A DNA stretch of 64,000 bases from Pedobacter gandavensis (GCF_014172405.1 NZ_WNXC01000006.1:1-64000); one strand, 5' to 3'. Positions 17,578 through 27,330 are shown, numbered from the stretch's first letter. Translations and numbers: made by a program. Notes: generated by a model from the sequence alone, not told the origin.

Positions 17578-18195
17578 CTATGCAGATAAGGTCTTTAGCA
17601 TTGCTTCCATCCAAATTGGAATCCAATATTTACGTTCTTCCATCAGCTGGTTAAACTCCGCTTTATCAGCAGCCTCAGTGCCCGTTAAAACCGGACTTGC
17701 AACGAAAGGAAAAACAAGCACACCGAGCAGGTTCATCAGGAAATGCAGGGGTTCTACTTTCTTCTGAGTGGTTGCTTCGAGTTGTTTATAAAAGTTAGAT
17801 TGGGTCAGCATTTCCCTTACGTTTGAGTTGGCTTCCAGCCAGGAAGGGTTGGCTTTGACTTCGCTGAGAATGAACAAAGGCAGGTCCGGATACTTTTTTA
17901 GCAGGTCCACATAATGGATTGCAATCCCTGCAATTTTATCTTTAAGCACGGTGTTTACATCATTCAGAATCTCTTCCAATCCGACTAAAAACAGCTGTAA
18001 GCTTTCTGTCATGACCACCTCAAACAACTTCTCTTTACTTCTGAAATAGTAGTTGAGTAAGGCCAGGTTAATTCCCGCTTCCATTGCAATATCTCTTGTC
18101 CTTGTTGCTGAAAAGCCTTTCTCTATAAATATCTTGGTTGCAGCCTCTTTTATCTTTTCTTCGGTAGTTAGTGCTGTTGTTTCTTGCTCTGCCAT
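17578..18195 (-). CDS. TetR/AcrR-family transcriptional regulator
   Basis: 205 residues from ATG 18195. An upstream frame-start at 18228 falls inside the -7 box. The N-terminal HTH is clear (EKIKEAATKIFIEKGFSATR, TRDIAMEAGINLALLNYYFR, SKEKLFEVV). The rest is the helical ligand-binding domain, with no recognised effector signature. The gene is flanked by two identical palindromes (18253-18268 in its promoter, 17553-17568 just after its stop), which strongly suggests autoregulation. The ligand is unknown; TetR proteins of this type often sense xenobiotics or lipids. Confidence 0.88.
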   Translation of the reverse strand: MAEQETTALTTEEKIKEAATKIFIEKGFSATRTRDIAMEAGINLALLNYYFRSKEKLFEVVMTESLQLFLVGLEEILNDVNTVLKDKIAGIAIHYVDLLKKYPDLPLFILSEVKANPSWLEANSNVREMLTQSNFYKQLEATTQKKVEPLHFLMNLLGVLVFPFVASPVLTGTEAADKAEFNQLMEERKYWIPIWMEAMLKTLSA

Positions 18196-18227
18196 ATGAT
18201 TCCAGGCGTATGGTGATTTACGCCTCA

Positions 18228-18269
18228 CAAAGATAAAGAATCATCCCTCAGGTTAATCAAATGATTAAC
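18228..18269 (-). promoter_or_regulatory. tetR promoter with overlapping operator
   Basis: On the minus strand the -7 box is TATCTTTG (18228-18235) and the -33 TTG is at 18258-18260, with a 22-bp spacer. The TTG lies at the centre of an 8-bp-arm palindrome GTTAATCA-AA-TGATTAAC (18252-18269), so a bound repressor would block the -33 element. Confidence 0.68.
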
Positions 18270-18293
18270 TGAAATCTTCTGGCTGTTCAATCC

Positions 18294-18334
18294 AAAAAAA
18301 AACGCGATCTGGTTTTACACCAATCGCGTTTTTT
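18294..18334. terminator. Terminator after the DUF5686 gene
   Basis: AAAAACGCGAT (18298-18308) pairs with ATCGCGTTTTT (18323-18333); a TGGT/ACCA inner stem extends it. A and T runs on both sides let it work for the minus-strand DUF5686 gene. Confidence 0.82.
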
Positions 18335-18352
18335 AAATATCCTATCCGGAGA

Positions 18353-21001
18353 TTAGAAGTCAAACTTCACTCTGGCACGGATGCCCCAGCTGGAAACGTC
18401 CGGATTATCCAGGTAATTGAACCTTTTAACTGCATCTACTCTGAGTACTTTAAATATATTCCCTACCCCTACACTTCCTTCCATATAAGGCTCTTTGTTC
18501 AGGGAATTGGTGATGGATTGACCATCGGCATTGCGCACAAACTGCATTGCTTCTGGGTTCTTATCCGGGTTATTTTCATCTCTTAAACCACCATATAAGA
18601 CTTTAAAAGACATCACCTCTCTTAGTTTCAGCTTCTTCAGCAGAGGAATTTTATTAAAGAAGAAACCATTAAAGTTATGGTCCAGGTTAACGCTTGCATA
18701 GTGGTCACTTACAAACTCTAAGAAGTTCATCAGGTTATAAGAATTCAACTGATAAGCATAAGTCTGATTGGCCCTGTGAATCGCCAGCAATGGAAAAGGA
18801 ACCTTACCAATGATGTAGGCACCTTCCAGCGTCACATCGGTATAACCCAGCTGGCTCAGGTAAACACGTTTATCAATACTTCCCATAAAATTATGGTAAT
18901 TGTATTCGCCACCTAACACCCCTTTAAATCCTCCGGTATAACGGAAATTGAAAACAGGATTAGGCCCGACAAATGGGGTACGGTAGATTTTACTCTGGTA
19001 AAACTTCTCATTTGGCGCATACCTTAAGCCCACACTGATCTCCGTGGTATTGATTTGATCCGTACGGCTAATTAAACCATCGCTGTTGAGGTTATTGAAG
19101 TACAGTGACCCTGCAGGACTCTGCTTCCATTTGCGCAGCCCTAAGGTATAGGAAAAGTGATTTTCGAACTCATGTACATAATCTAACCGGTAGAAATCAT
19201 TGTACAGCATCATATTGTTCTCTCCTCTTTTGAAAGAAAGCAAGAAATTATCTTCCTGTACAAATTGTAGCTCTTGTCCGGGGATCTTAGTATCTCTTTG
19301 AAAACTTGCCCTGATATAGTTCTGAGGGAAAGAATAGATAGATTTATTATTTAAAGAATAGGTTCCACTCAGGAAGTACTTCCATTTCTCATCTTTAAAG
19401 CCATAAGCGGCATAGGTTTCAAAATAATAGCGCTTACTTAAGGCAGGAGTTGTCCTACCTCCCAAGCGAAGACGGAAACCTTCTACCCCATTAAAGCTAT
19501 AGAAAGTATTGACCGGCCCCATTTCAAATGGACCAAAATCTTTATAACCCGCAAAGAACAGGGTCACAATATCCATGGTCCGCTTAAAAGACGGGATGGT
19601 TTGCAGGCTATCAATATTGCCATACACCTTCACACCTGCTGTACTAAGCGGTTCCGGGCGGTTATTTGTCCAAAACTCCTCCGACTTCTTGCTGGCATCA
19701 GCCAGCACCACTGGTTGCCCTGCAGCCTTGTAAACCGTATCCGGGCGCGGCACATTGATTTTAAAATCCTTAAAAGCAACTGTTCTTTCTCCTGTGAAAC
19801 CTCCCCCACTCTTTTTGCTCAGTCCAAAATCAACAATCAGGTTACTTTTACTCAAATGATAGCGTTGGTCTGGATTCTTTTCAAAATCAAGCTTCACTTC
19901 CAAGGCACGAACGAAATTCAGGTTAATATCCTTGTTTACAGTCAGGTATGCATTTTGAATGGCATAATTACCGTCCAAGGTGACGTATAGCTTTCCCTCG
20001 AACAGCAAATCGGCTTTGTTACGTGGCGTAAAAGCAAGTTCGATCAACTGAGGGTTGTGGTTTTTAATCGTATCTGTAATGAAAAACTTATAGAAAGTTG
20101 GCGCACTATCTGAGATGGGACTTAACAATTGATTACTCACTACGGAGATATTGTTATCATAGATATTGATATCCTGATACATGCGGTCAAAATAGGCCGT
20201 TAGACCCTTGTTGTCGACAAAGCTTTCATCGAAATTGACTCTTTTATCGGCAATGAGTACTGTTTTTGTCTTTTCAGGATTCTTTTTGAAATAGACATCG
20301 CTCAGCTTTTCCTCCTGAAACACCGGTAGGAAATTCTTTCCACCGATCTTTGTAGAATCTTGTTCCTGGAATAAAAACTGGTAATTGCGGAAAATCTTTT
20401 TGCTTTTGAACTTATCTGAAAGGTTACTTAAAGAGAACTTCATCAGTTCATATTTCTGGTATTCTACGAAGTTGTAGTTTTCCATTTTATTTTTAGCCTT
20501 GTTGGCGATCACTTTCCTGATCAACTCCACTGCCGGGTTCTCTTTATTTCTATATTTCGGCTTTTTACCTCCGGAGATCACCACTTCATTCATCAGCATC
20601 GCGTCTGGCATCAGCTGCACATTGATCACCTGATTCGTTCCTGGCTTGATGGTTTTTGTTTGCGCTTTATAGCCGACATAACTAAACTTCAAGACATTAC
20701 CCTCCCCTTTTAAGCTGATGTTGAATTTACCGTCGGCATCTGTTTTTCCACCAAGGGTAGTCCCCACAATCACATAAGAAACATAAGGAAGGGTTTCTTT
20801 CGTTGTTCCATCGGTAACGGTACCAGTTAGTATCGTTTGCTGTGCATGTGCGGCGTTAGCAAAGAATAGGCTTAACAACAAAACCAAGAGACTGATTGGT
20901 TTCAAAAAAACCTCAATTATGCTCTTTTGAGCTAAAACCGGGGTTTTCAAGGTCAAGGCATAAGATTTAGAACCTGTTGAAAATGAGTATAGTATGTGCA
21001 C
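18353..21001 (-). CDS. DUF5686 outer-membrane protein with carboxypeptidase-regulatory-like domain
   Basis: 882 residues. A signal peptide ends at AHAQ near residue 54; the start may be somewhat downstream of 21001, since the 30-residue lead is long. A carboxypeptidase-D regulatory-like beta-sandwich (ILTGTVTDGTTKETLPYVSY) covers about 57-140. It is followed by the MNEVVISGGKKPKYRNKENP motif and the long DUF5686 region, which ends in repeated beta strands and a C-terminal Phe (KFDF), typical of an outer-membrane barrel. The family is common in Bacteroidota and its function is not established. Monocistronic, with its own terminator. Confidence 0.85.
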   Translation of the reverse strand: MHILYSFSTGSKSYALTLKTPVLAQKSIIEVFLKPISLLVLLLSLFFANAAHAQQTILTGTVTDGTTKETLPYVSYVIVGTTLGGKTDADGKFNISLKGEGNVLKFSYVGYKAQTKTIKPGTNQVINVQLMPDAMLMNEVVISGGKKPKYRNKENPAVELIRKVIANKAKNKMENYNFVEYQKYELMKFSLSNLSDKFKSKKIFRNYQFLFQEQDSTKIGGKNFLPVFQEEKLSDVYFKKNPEKTKTVLIADKRVNFDESFVDNKGLTAYFDRMYQDINIYDNNISVVSNQLLSPISDSAPTFYKFFITDTIKNHNPQLIELAFTPRNKADLLFEGKLYVTLDGNYAIQNAYLTVNKDINLNFVRALEVKLDFEKNPDQRYHLSKSNLIVDFGLSKKSGGGFTGERTVAFKDFKINVPRPDTVYKAAGQPVVLADASKKSEEFWTNNRPEPLSTAGVKVYGNIDSLQTIPSFKRTMDIVTLFFAGYKDFGPFEMGPVNTFYSFNGVEGFRLRLGGRTTPALSKRYYFETYAAYGFKDEKWKYFLSGTYSLNNKSIYSFPQNYIRASFQRDTKIPGQELQFVQEDNFLLSFKRGENNMMLYNDFYRLDYVHEFENHFSYTLGLRKWKQSPAGSLYFNNLNSDGLISRTDQINTTEISVGLRYAPNEKFYQSKIYRTPFVGPNPVFNFRYTGGFKGVLGGEYNYHNFMGSIDKRVYLSQLGYTDVTLEGAYIIGKVPFPLLAIHRANQTYAYQLNSYNLMNFLEFVSDHYASVNLDHNFNGFFFNKIPLLKKLKLREVMSFKVLYGGLRDENNPDKNPEAMQFVRNADGQSITNSLNKEPYMEGSVGVGNIFKVLRVDAVKRFNYLDNPDVSSWGIRARVKFDF

Positions 21002-21133
21002 GATGTCAGTTAACTTATTTGAAAGGGCACAAATATATAGCTAACATCTGACTATCTATACTGTTTTGGTCAGCATGAAGGTCAAAGGTAAATGTTATGA
21101 CATCTAAATGAAAATTCCGAAAAAGTTAAGGCT

Positions 21134-22387
21134 TTATTTAGCGATCCAGGCCTCTGGGTTAAGTTTATTCTGGCCTCTCATAATTTCAAAATGGAGCACT
21201 GGTCCGTCTTCTTTTGAAGCCACTATACCAAGGGTTTGTTTCGTTTCCACTTTATCGCCTTTGGCTACACTTACAGTTTTCAGGTTTTGATAAATGGTGA
21301 AATAATCTCCGTGAATTAAAGCGACGATATAAGTTCCATACAACTCTCTAACGAAGAGCACTTTGCCTTCAAAAACTGCTTTTACAGCGGCACCGTTCTC
21401 GGTCAGGATATTGATCCCATCGTTATTATAGCTGGCCTGACCTTCGGTGTGGGCACCAAAGCGCTCTACAATAGAATATTGAGCTACTGGCCAGGGTAAA
21501 CGACCTCTATTATTTTCAAAGCCCGCAGAAAGCTTTGCCGCTTCCGGAGAAGCAGTAAGGTAGCTGGAATTGGTTTTTTCTTTAACTGCAGCCACAGGGC
21601 GGCCTTCGGCAATGGCTTTTTGATTGGCCAAACGTTCTTCTTCTTCCGCTTTTCTTCTGGCAAGTTCTATTTCTTTCTGAATGGCATTTCTGATGGCCCG
21701 GTCAATGTCCGCTTGTTTTCTTTTTCTAGCTGCCAGGTCTTGTTTGAATTGCTTTTCTTGTCGGCTGATCTGGTTTAACATTACTGATTGCTCGGATTTG
21801 TTCTTGCTCAGCTTCACCTTTTCGTGTTCCTGTTCTGTCAACAATGTGCTTTTCTCTCTCAAATTCTTATCCAGCACACCGATTTTGTATTCTATATTCT
21901 TCTGGGTTCCCTGTAGGTAATCCGCTTGTTTCTTGCGGTACTGACCAAATTGCTGCAGGTATTTAATTCTTTTATAAGCCTGGTTAAAATTATCAGCAGC
22001 AAAGACGAACATCATCTTTTCATAAGCATTCTGATTCCTTTGTGCAAAGCGAATCATGCTCGCATATTCCTTCTTTAACTGTCCCAATTGCCCTTTTAGC
22101 GTACGAACTTCATTGCTATTCTCATGAATCTGATTGTCCAGGTTCTTCACTTCTGAATTGATGACTGCAATTTTGTTCTGCATCAGGCGAATCTTTGCGT
22201 TCACGGCCCTGATCTGGCCTAAAGTCAATCGCTTATTGCTGGAAGTTTCATTTAGGTTCCTTTGCAGCAATTCAATTTCCCTTTGGATGGCTTCTTTATT
22301 CCTTTTCAATTCTGCGCTGGTTTGCGCAAAAACAAGGGAAGTAATCGCCGTAAATATGATGGTTAAGAATAATTTCTGGAGCTTCAT
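21134..22387 (-). CDS. EnvC-like murein hydrolase activator (coiled coil plus degenerate LytM domain)
   Basis: 417 residues. The order is signal peptide (to about 21, VFAQ), coiled coil about 25-250 (many Lys, Glu, Gln, Asn), and M23/LytM domain about 300-415. The zinc site is degenerate: the canonical HxGxD region reads NNDGINI, and HxH reads VLHFE, so at least two ligands are missing. This matches EnvC and NlpD, which activate cell-wall amidases instead of cutting peptidoglycan themselves. It therefore probably acts in the periplasm during division. The amidase partner is not in the window. Single gene. Confidence 0.85.
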   Translation of the reverse strand: MKLQKLFLTIIFTAITSLVFAQTSAELKRNKEAIQREIELLQRNLNETSSNKRLTLGQIRAVNAKIRLMQNKIAVINSEVKNLDNQIHENSNEVRTLKGQLGQLKKEYASMIRFAQRNQNAYEKMMFVFAADNFNQAYKRIKYLQQFGQYRKKQADYLQGTQKNIEYKIGVLDKNLREKSTLLTEQEHEKVKLSKNKSEQSVMLNQISRQEKQFKQDLAARKRKQADIDRAIRNAIQKEIELARRKAEEEERLANQKAIAEGRPVAAVKEKTNSSYLTASPEAAKLSAGFENNRGRLPWPVAQYSIVERFGAHTEGQASYNNDGINILTENGAAVKAVFEGKVLFVRELYGTYIVALIHGDYFTIYQNLKTVSVAKGDKVETKQTLGIVASKEDGPVLHFEIMRGQNKLNPEAWIAK

Positions 22388-22542
22388 TGTGTGTAATAAA
22401 TAGCTAAATATCGCAGCCCTGCCAGTGTGTTAAATTAGCAAAGCGATTCTAAAACTATTGAAATCGGGGCTTAAATGCAAATTGTAGGGCAAAACAAACG
22501 AAAATATTGTCGTATTCCCAATTTCAGCAAACAATATGACAA

Positions 22543-22941
22543 CTAGTCGACTTGCTCCAACATGGATTTGATCGAATTGAACCACAGCGTGTTATTGGTA
22601 AAAGCCATCATATTGTAATCTATAAAAAGATAGAGGGCGCCAATACCGGCGCCAACCTGGAAACGCAAGGGCTGTGCGGTCATACCGAAGTTTTTAACCA
22701 GTGTTCTTGGAAAAACGTCATCAAAACCAATGTACAGTTGCTCTAAATCCCCGAGATCAAAAGAGAGGTCCACATCACCTGAAAGGTAAATGGCCTTTTC
22801 TGTTAAAGTGATTTGGCCGGAATGGCAATGAAAAGGGCCTACTCCAGAAAAATGAACACCAACCTGATCAATGGTATTTCTATGGAGCACTTCCGCTGCT
22901 GTGCTCCATTTTACATTTCCTGAAAGCAATATATTTTCCAT
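22543..22941 (-). CDS. Hypothetical protein, beta-rich
   Basis: 132 residues, no signal peptide and no TM helix. Alternating beta-pattern strands (FHCHSGQITLTEKAIYLSGD, then LEQLYIGFDDVFPR) recall PH/GRAM-like domains, but the match is weak and I do not assign a family. It lies 19 bp downstream of the GNAT acetyltransferase gene on the same strand, so the two probably form one transcript. Confidence 0.65.
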   Translation of the reverse strand: MENILLSGNVKWSTAAEVLHRNTIDQVGVHFSGVGPFHCHSGQITLTEKAIYLSGDVDLSFDLGDLEQLYIGFDDVFPRTLVKNFGMTAQPLRFQVGAGIGALYLFIDYNMMAFTNNTLWFNSIKSMLEQVD

Positions 22942-22960
22942 AGTACTATTAATAAGATGA

Positions 22961-23524
22961 TCAATTTGAGTTCAATAAACTATAAATTTCGCTGTCCAGG
23001 AACTCACCGTTATAGTAGAAATCTTCCTTAAAGTAAGCTTCTTTAACATAACCTTGTTTAAGTAACACTTTAGCTGAAGCTACATTATTGGGGTCAATCA
23101 CTGCAAAAACAGAATGCAAACCCAGCTTTTCAAAACCAAAATTATGCATCAGGGCCAGAGCCTCTCCAGCGATTCCTTTTCCCCAGAATCCCGGGGCAAT
23201 CATATAACCTACTTCCGCTCGGAAATTGTTAAAATCAAAATGAGGAAAACCGATAAATCCGATCAAAACATCTGGACCTTCCTTAATGGTGACGGCCCAG
23301 CCGAGGTTCTTCCCTTTCAAGAAACCATGATGAATCTCATTAATAAACGTATGTACCTCTTCTATGTTTGCTGGTTTTGGCCTGGGCACATACTTCATGA
23401 CCTCCTCATTGCTTCTCAATTTAAATAAAGCCGGCGCATCTACCTGGGTTAGCTCTCGAAGTAACAATCGGTCAGACTCTAAAACCGGAGGTCTTTCAAA
23501 GTCAAAATTCTTAAATTCGTCCAT
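22961..23524 (-). CDS. GNAT-family N-acetyltransferase (RimJ/RimL-like)
   Basis: 187 residues. The ESDRLLLRELTQVDAPALF opening, VLIGFIGFPHFD, and the acetyl-CoA loop region IAPGFWGKGIAGEALALMHN (Q/RxxGxG/A type) followed by VFAVIDPNNVASAKVLLKQG identify the RimJ/RimL branch. These enzymes acetylate protein N-termini or small amines; substrate unknown. Divergent from metN (143-bp gap) and followed by the hypothetical gene. Confidence 0.87.
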   Translation of the reverse strand: MDEFKNFDFERPPVLESDRLLLRELTQVDAPALFKLRSNEEVMKYVPRPKPANIEEVHTFINEIHHGFLKGKNLGWAVTIKEGPDVLIGFIGFPHFDFNNFRAEVGYMIAPGFWGKGIAGEALALMHNFGFEKLGLHSVFAVIDPNNVASAKVLLKQGYVKEAYFKEDFYYNGEFLDSEIYSLLNSN

Positions 23525-23640
23525 TATTTGGTCTGTTTGATATCTGTTACCAATATAACAGTTTTCGTTGATTTCATAATCTTGAATTTAATTGTATACT
23601 AGTTTTATAGAATTAATCGCATTCTAATGCACTGAAACGT

Positions 23641-23648
23641 TATCTTTG
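23641..23648 (+). promoter_or_regulatory. -7 box of the metNIQ operon
   Basis: Perfect TATCTTTG, 20 bp before the metN start. The predicted leader is about 15 nt, too short for a SAM riboswitch, so control must be by a protein or be absent. Confidence 0.55.
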
Positions 23649-23667
23649 TCAAAAAAACTTCCGGTTA

Positions 23668-24699
23668 ATGATTGAATTAAGAAATATAACGAAGAAGTTT
23701 TTCCAGAAGACAAGAGCGATCACTGCCCTATCGGAGGTTTCCTTAACTGTGCCTGAAGGTAAAATTTTCGGGGTAATAGGGAGTTCAGGAGCCGGCAAAA
23801 GCACACTGATCCGCTGCGTAAATCTGCTTGAAAAACCAACTTCGGGAGAAGTGATTGTTGATGGCCAAAACCTGATGGATCTATCTCCAAAAGAACTGGC
23901 AAAAGCCAGAAGACATATAGGAATGATTTTCCAGCATTTCAACTTGTTATCTTCCAGAACAGTATTTGAAAATGTGGCCTTTTCTCTGGAGTTAGACTAT
24001 ACTCCGAAGGCTGAGATTGAGAAAAGAGTGACTGAATTACTTGCTTTAGTAGGCTTAGAAGGGAAACAGCATGACTATCCGGTGAGCTTATCCGGGGGGC
24101 AAAAACAAAGGGTAGCGATTGCAAGAACACTGGCTAGTAACCCCAAAGTATTGCTTTGTGATGAAGCAACTAGTGCTTTAGACCCTGCAACTACAAAATC
24201 TATTCTCGCTTTGTTGAAAGACATCAATAAGCGATTAAACATCACCATCCTACTCATTACCCATGAAATGGAAGTGGTAAAAGACATTTGTGATGAGGTT
24301 GCGGTGATTAGTGAAGGACAATTAATTGAACAAGGCGCGGTGAGTGAGATCTTTTCTCATCCAAAAACTGCCTTAGCAAAAGCATTTATTGCCTCTGCTT
24401 TGAGCCTTGACATCCCATCGGACTATCAAGAGCGACTGGTTGCTGAGCCTATGGCAGGCAAACGTCCCTTGTTAAAGCTTGAATTTACCGGTCAATCGGT
24501 GGATGACCCGGTATTGTCGGAAGTTGCCCGTCATTTCCAGATTGACAGCAATGTGATCAGTGCAAGAATGGATTACGCAGGTGGTGTTAAATTTGGCGTC
24601 ATGCTGATTGAAGTGTTCGGGACACAAGAAAACAGCCTTCAGGCGATAGAATTTTATAAAAGTAAGAACATTAAAGTAGAAGTAATAGGTTATGTCTGA
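23668..24699 (+). CDS. metN: Methionine ABC transporter, ATP-binding subunit
   Basis: 343 residues. Walker A GSSGAGKS (38-45), Q-loop FQHFN, signature LSGGQ, Walker B VLLCDEAT and switch His (LLITHEM) are all present. The C-terminal part (about 265-343) is the NIL domain that binds methionine and represses transport (trans-inhibition in the family). It powers import of methionine across the inner membrane with the permease and lipoprotein encoded next. First gene of metNIQ; its 3' end overlaps metI by 8 bp. Confidence 0.95.
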   Translation: MIELRNITKKFFQKTRAITALSEVSLTVPEGKIFGVIGSSGAGKSTLIRCVNLLEKPTSGEVIVDGQNLMDLSPKELAKARRHIGMIFQHFNLLSSRTVFENVAFSLELDYTPKAEIEKRVTELLALVGLEGKQHDYPVSLSGGQKQRVAIARTLASNPKVLLCDEATSALDPATTKSILALLKDINKRLNITILLITHEMEVVKDICDEVAVISEGQLIEQGAVSEIFSHPKTALAKAFIASALSLDIPSDYQERLVAEPMAGKRPLLKLEFTGQSVDDPVLSEVARHFQIDSNVISARMDYAGGVKFGVMLIEVFGTQENSLQAIEFYKSKNIKVEVIGYV

Positions 24700-25345
24700 T
24701 TCAATGATTTTGCTCCTTGCTAAAGGAGCCTGGGAAACCATCGTCATGACTTTTGTTTCCGGCTTTTTCGGTTTCTTAATCGGCTTACCTACTGGTGTGC
24801 TTTTATTTATGACTAGAAAAGGGCAGGTTTTAGAACATAAAACCTTCAACCATACCATTTCCATTATCGTAAACATCTTCCGGTCCATTCCTTTCATCAT
24901 TTTGATCGTTTGGATGATCCCTTTCACCAGAGCGCTCGTGGGTACTTCTATTGGCGTTGAAGCGGCAATTGTTCCTTTGAGTATTGGTGCTGCTCCTTTT
25001 ATCGCAAGATTGATCGAGAACAGCTTGATTGAGGTTCCTGGTGGATTAATCGAAGCCGCAAGAGCAATGGGGGCCACTCCTTTCCAGATTGTTTACAAAG
25101 TATTGTTGCCAGAAGCCTTACCTTCCATCATCAACAGCGCTTCTGTTACGCTGATCACCTTGGTTGGTTATTCGGCCATGGGTGGTGCCGTTGGCGCTGG
25201 AGGATTGGGCCAGATAGGCTATCAGTATGGTTATGTAGGTTACGACGTATTTGTGATGAATACGGTACTAATTTTGTTAATTGCATTGGTATTTATCATC
25301 CAGTTTTTGGGTGATTTTATCGCTAAAAGAGTAGACCACAGGTAA
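24692..25345 (+). CDS. metI: Methionine ABC transporter permease
   Basis: 217 residues with five hydrophobic segments and the ABC permease EAA loop ([20 protein letters not shown]) at about 128-147, which contacts the MetN ATPase. Length equals E. coli MetI (217). The 8-bp overlap with metN indicates translational coupling. Confidence 0.94.
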   Translation: MSDSMILLLAKGAWETIVMTFVSGFFGFLIGLPTGVLLFMTRKGQVLEHKTFNHTISIIVNIFRSIPFIILIVWMIPFTRALVGTSIGVEAAIVPLSIGAAPFIARLIENSLIEVPGGLIEAARAMGATPFQIVYKVLLPEALPSIINSASVTLITLVGYSAMGGAVGAGGLGQIGYQYGYVGYDVFVMNTVLILLIALVFIIQFLGDFIAKRVDHR

Positions 25346-25363
25346 TTTTAATATGAAAAACTA

Positions 25364-26185
25364 ATGAATACAAAAATCAAATTTATCGCGGCAATAGCCA
25401 TTTTAACAAGTTCAGTAGCCTTATTTAGCTGTAGTCGATCTACAAAAAACACCGATCCAAACTACATTCAGGTAGGTGTAGAATCCGGTCCGGAGTATAG
25501 CTTAGCAGAAGCAGCGAAGAAAGTTGCCAAAGAAAAATATGGCCTACAAGTAGACCTGGTACAATTTAACGATTATGTGATGCCGAATGAGGCTTTGCAA
25601 CAAGGAGATATCGATGTCAATGTTTTTCAAAACAAACCATATCTGGATGTACAGACTAAGCAACGTGGTTATAAGTTTGCCATCGTAGGCAATACTTTTG
25701 TATTCCCACTTGCTGGTTACTCAAAAAAGATCAAATCTTTATCAGAACTTAAAGACGGAAGTACCGTTATTATTCCTAATGACGCCACTAATGGTGGAAG
25801 AGCTTTGTTGCTCATGGAAAAATTTGACCTGATTAAACTAAAAGATGGTGTTGGCTTGTTGCCGACGGTAAATGACATCGTAGGGAACCCTAAAAAGCTC
25901 AAAATTCTGGAACTGGAGGCTCCACAACTACCAAGAGCACTGGATGACCAAAATGTAACGATTGCAATCATCAACAATACCTTCGCTGCTCCGATCGGCT
26001 TAAGTCCTGAGAAAGACGGCTTATTTGTGGAATCAAAAGATTCTCCATACGTGAATTCTATCGTAGCCAGAGAAGACAACAAGAATGAAGAAAAAGTATT
26101 AAAATTTGTCAAAGCTTACCAAAGTGCCGAAGTAGAAAAAGCAGCACAAGAGGCCTTTAAAGGAGGCGCCATTAAAGGCTGGTAA
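25364..26185 (+). CDS. metQ: Methionine-binding lipoprotein
   Basis: 273 residues. The lipobox LFSC (Cys23) ends the signal peptide. The NlpA/MetQ fold is clear from YIQVGVESGPEYSLAEAAKK, VDVNVFQNKPYLD-like IDVNVFQNKPYLD, and the NDATNGGRALLLMEKFDLI ligand loop. It delivers L- or D-methionine to MetNI from the periplasm, anchored by lipid. Third gene of the operon (18 bp after metI), followed by a strong terminator. Confidence 0.94.
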   Translation: MNTKIKFIAAIAILTSSVALFSCSRSTKNTDPNYIQVGVESGPEYSLAEAAKKVAKEKYGLQVDLVQFNDYVMPNEALQQGDIDVNVFQNKPYLDVQTKQRGYKFAIVGNTFVFPLAGYSKKIKSLSELKDGSTVIIPNDATNGGRALLLMEKFDLIKLKDGVGLLPTVNDIVGNPKKLKILELEAPQLPRALDDQNVTIAIINNTFAAPIGLSPEKDGLFVESKDSPYVNSIVAREDNKNEEKVLKFVKAYQSAEVEKAAQEAFKGGAIKGW

Positions 26186-26204
26186 TCCTAAACTGTTTTG
26201 CAAT

Positions 26205-26240
26205 GCCCCCAAAATTTGTCTGAATTTTGGGGGCTTTTTT
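26205..26240 (+). terminator. Terminator of metNIQ
   Basis: GCCCCCAAAATT (26205-26216) pairs with AATTTTGGGGGC (26223-26234), loop 6 nt, then TTTTTT. Confidence 0.92.
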
Positions 26241-26375
26241 ATGGCCAAAAAACCGGGTATCCTTTAGCTGTTCTGCTGGGTCGCTAACAAAAAATCACAT
26301 TTGTTTAATGAAACTAAACAGACTAACACATATATTTAACTTTTCAATACGATTAACCAACAATAAACCACACAA

Positions 26376-27263
26376 ATGAAAAAATCAATTATTGCATTTT
26401 GCCTGCTATGCGCAGGTTTAGGGGTAAATGCACAAGTGAAAAATGTAAAACACGTAGTCCTTATTGGCTGCGACGGACTTGGCGCCTATGCGATTCCAGA
26501 TGCACAAATGCCTAACCTTAAAAAATTAATGGAAACAGGTGCTTCTAGTCTGGAAGCCCGATCGGTACTTCCTTCTTCCAGTGCAGTAAACTGGGCATCC
26601 ATGTTAATGGGTGCTGGCCCAACGGAACATGGGTATACAGAATGGGGAAGTAAAACACCTGAAATCCCTTCTGTTACGAAAACAAAGTACGGCACCTTCC
26701 CTTCTATTTTTAGTGTGATCAGGGAGCAAAAACCAAATGCGAAAACTGCGGTTATTTACAGCTGGCCGGGAATTGGACCATTGGTAGAAAAAGATGCAAT
26801 TAGCATTGTGGTTCCAGGAAATGACAAAGATGATTTCTGTGCAGATACCACTGCAACGATTATCAAAAAACAGAAACCATATTTCACTTTCGTCCATTTT
26901 GATGAACCAGACCATACTGGTCATGAGATTGGTCACCGTACCCCTGCTTATTATGAGCAATTGAAAAAGGTCGACGAAAGAATCGGAAAAGTTGTACAAG
27001 CAGTTAAAGATGCGGGAATTGAAAAAGAAACCATCATTATTGTTTCTGCAGACCATGGTGGAACGGGTAAAGGACATGGTGGAAAAAGCCTGGACGAGGT
27101 ACAGATTCCATGGGTGATCAATGGCCCTGGTGTTAAGAAAAACCACAAGATTCAGGATGTGATCATTACTTACGACACCGCAGCAACGCTGGCCTGGATT
27201 ATGGGCTTGAAAACCCCACAAAGCTGGAGAGGTAAAGCGGTTAGCGATAGTTTCAGTAAATAA
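26376..27263 (+). CDS. Secreted type I phosphodiesterase / alkaline-phosphatase-superfamily enzyme
   Basis: 295 residues, signal peptide ending GVNAQ (residue 20). The metal-site pattern of the NPP/alkaline phosphatase superfamily is visible: first Asp in LIGCDGLGAYAIPD, nucleophile region SSSAVNWASMLMG, FDEPDHTGHEIGH (Asp and His ligands), SADHGG, and a C-terminal GHGGK His. It would hydrolyse phosphodiesters or phosphonates in the periplasm. The nucleophile position reads Ser/Asn instead of the common Thr, so activity type is uncertain. Monocistronic between two strong terminators. Confidence 0.85.
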   Translation: MKKSIIAFCLLCAGLGVNAQVKNVKHVVLIGCDGLGAYAIPDAQMPNLKKLMETGASSLEARSVLPSSSAVNWASMLMGAGPTEHGYTEWGSKTPEIPSVTKTKYGTFPSIFSVIREQKPNAKTAVIYSWPGIGPLVEKDAISIVVPGNDKDDFCADTTATIIKKQKPYFTFVHFDEPDHTGHEIGHRTPAYYEQLKKVDERIGKVVQAVKDAGIEKETIIIVSADHGGTGKGHGGKSLDEVQIPWVINGPGVKKNHKIQDVIITYDTAATLAWIMGLKTPQSWRGKAVSDSFSK

Positions 27264-27290
27264 ACCACCCATTAGAAAGAGCAGGATTGC

Positions 27291-27330
27291 AATTCCCCCA
27301 AAAAGTTAGACACTTTTTGGGGGAATTTTT
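27291..27330 (+). terminator. Terminator between the phosphodiesterase and the barrel receptor
   Basis: Perfect 16-bp arms (27291-27306 and 27312-27327) with a 5-nt loop TAGAC; T-run follows on the plus strand. The A-rich flank makes it usable from the minus strand also. Confidence 0.9.

Noticed and set aside
23581..23667. SAM riboswitch before metN
   Set aside because: The TATCTTTG box at 23641-23648 leaves only about 15 nt of leader, too short for any known SAM riboswitch.
24472..25077. 201-codon frame antisense to metN/metI
   Set aside because: It overlaps two conserved transporter genes and has no recognisable domain.
26604..27272. 222-codon frame antisense to the phosphodiesterase gene
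   Set aside because: It mirrors codons of a recognised enzyme gene, is Cys/Trp/Phe rich and has no promoter.
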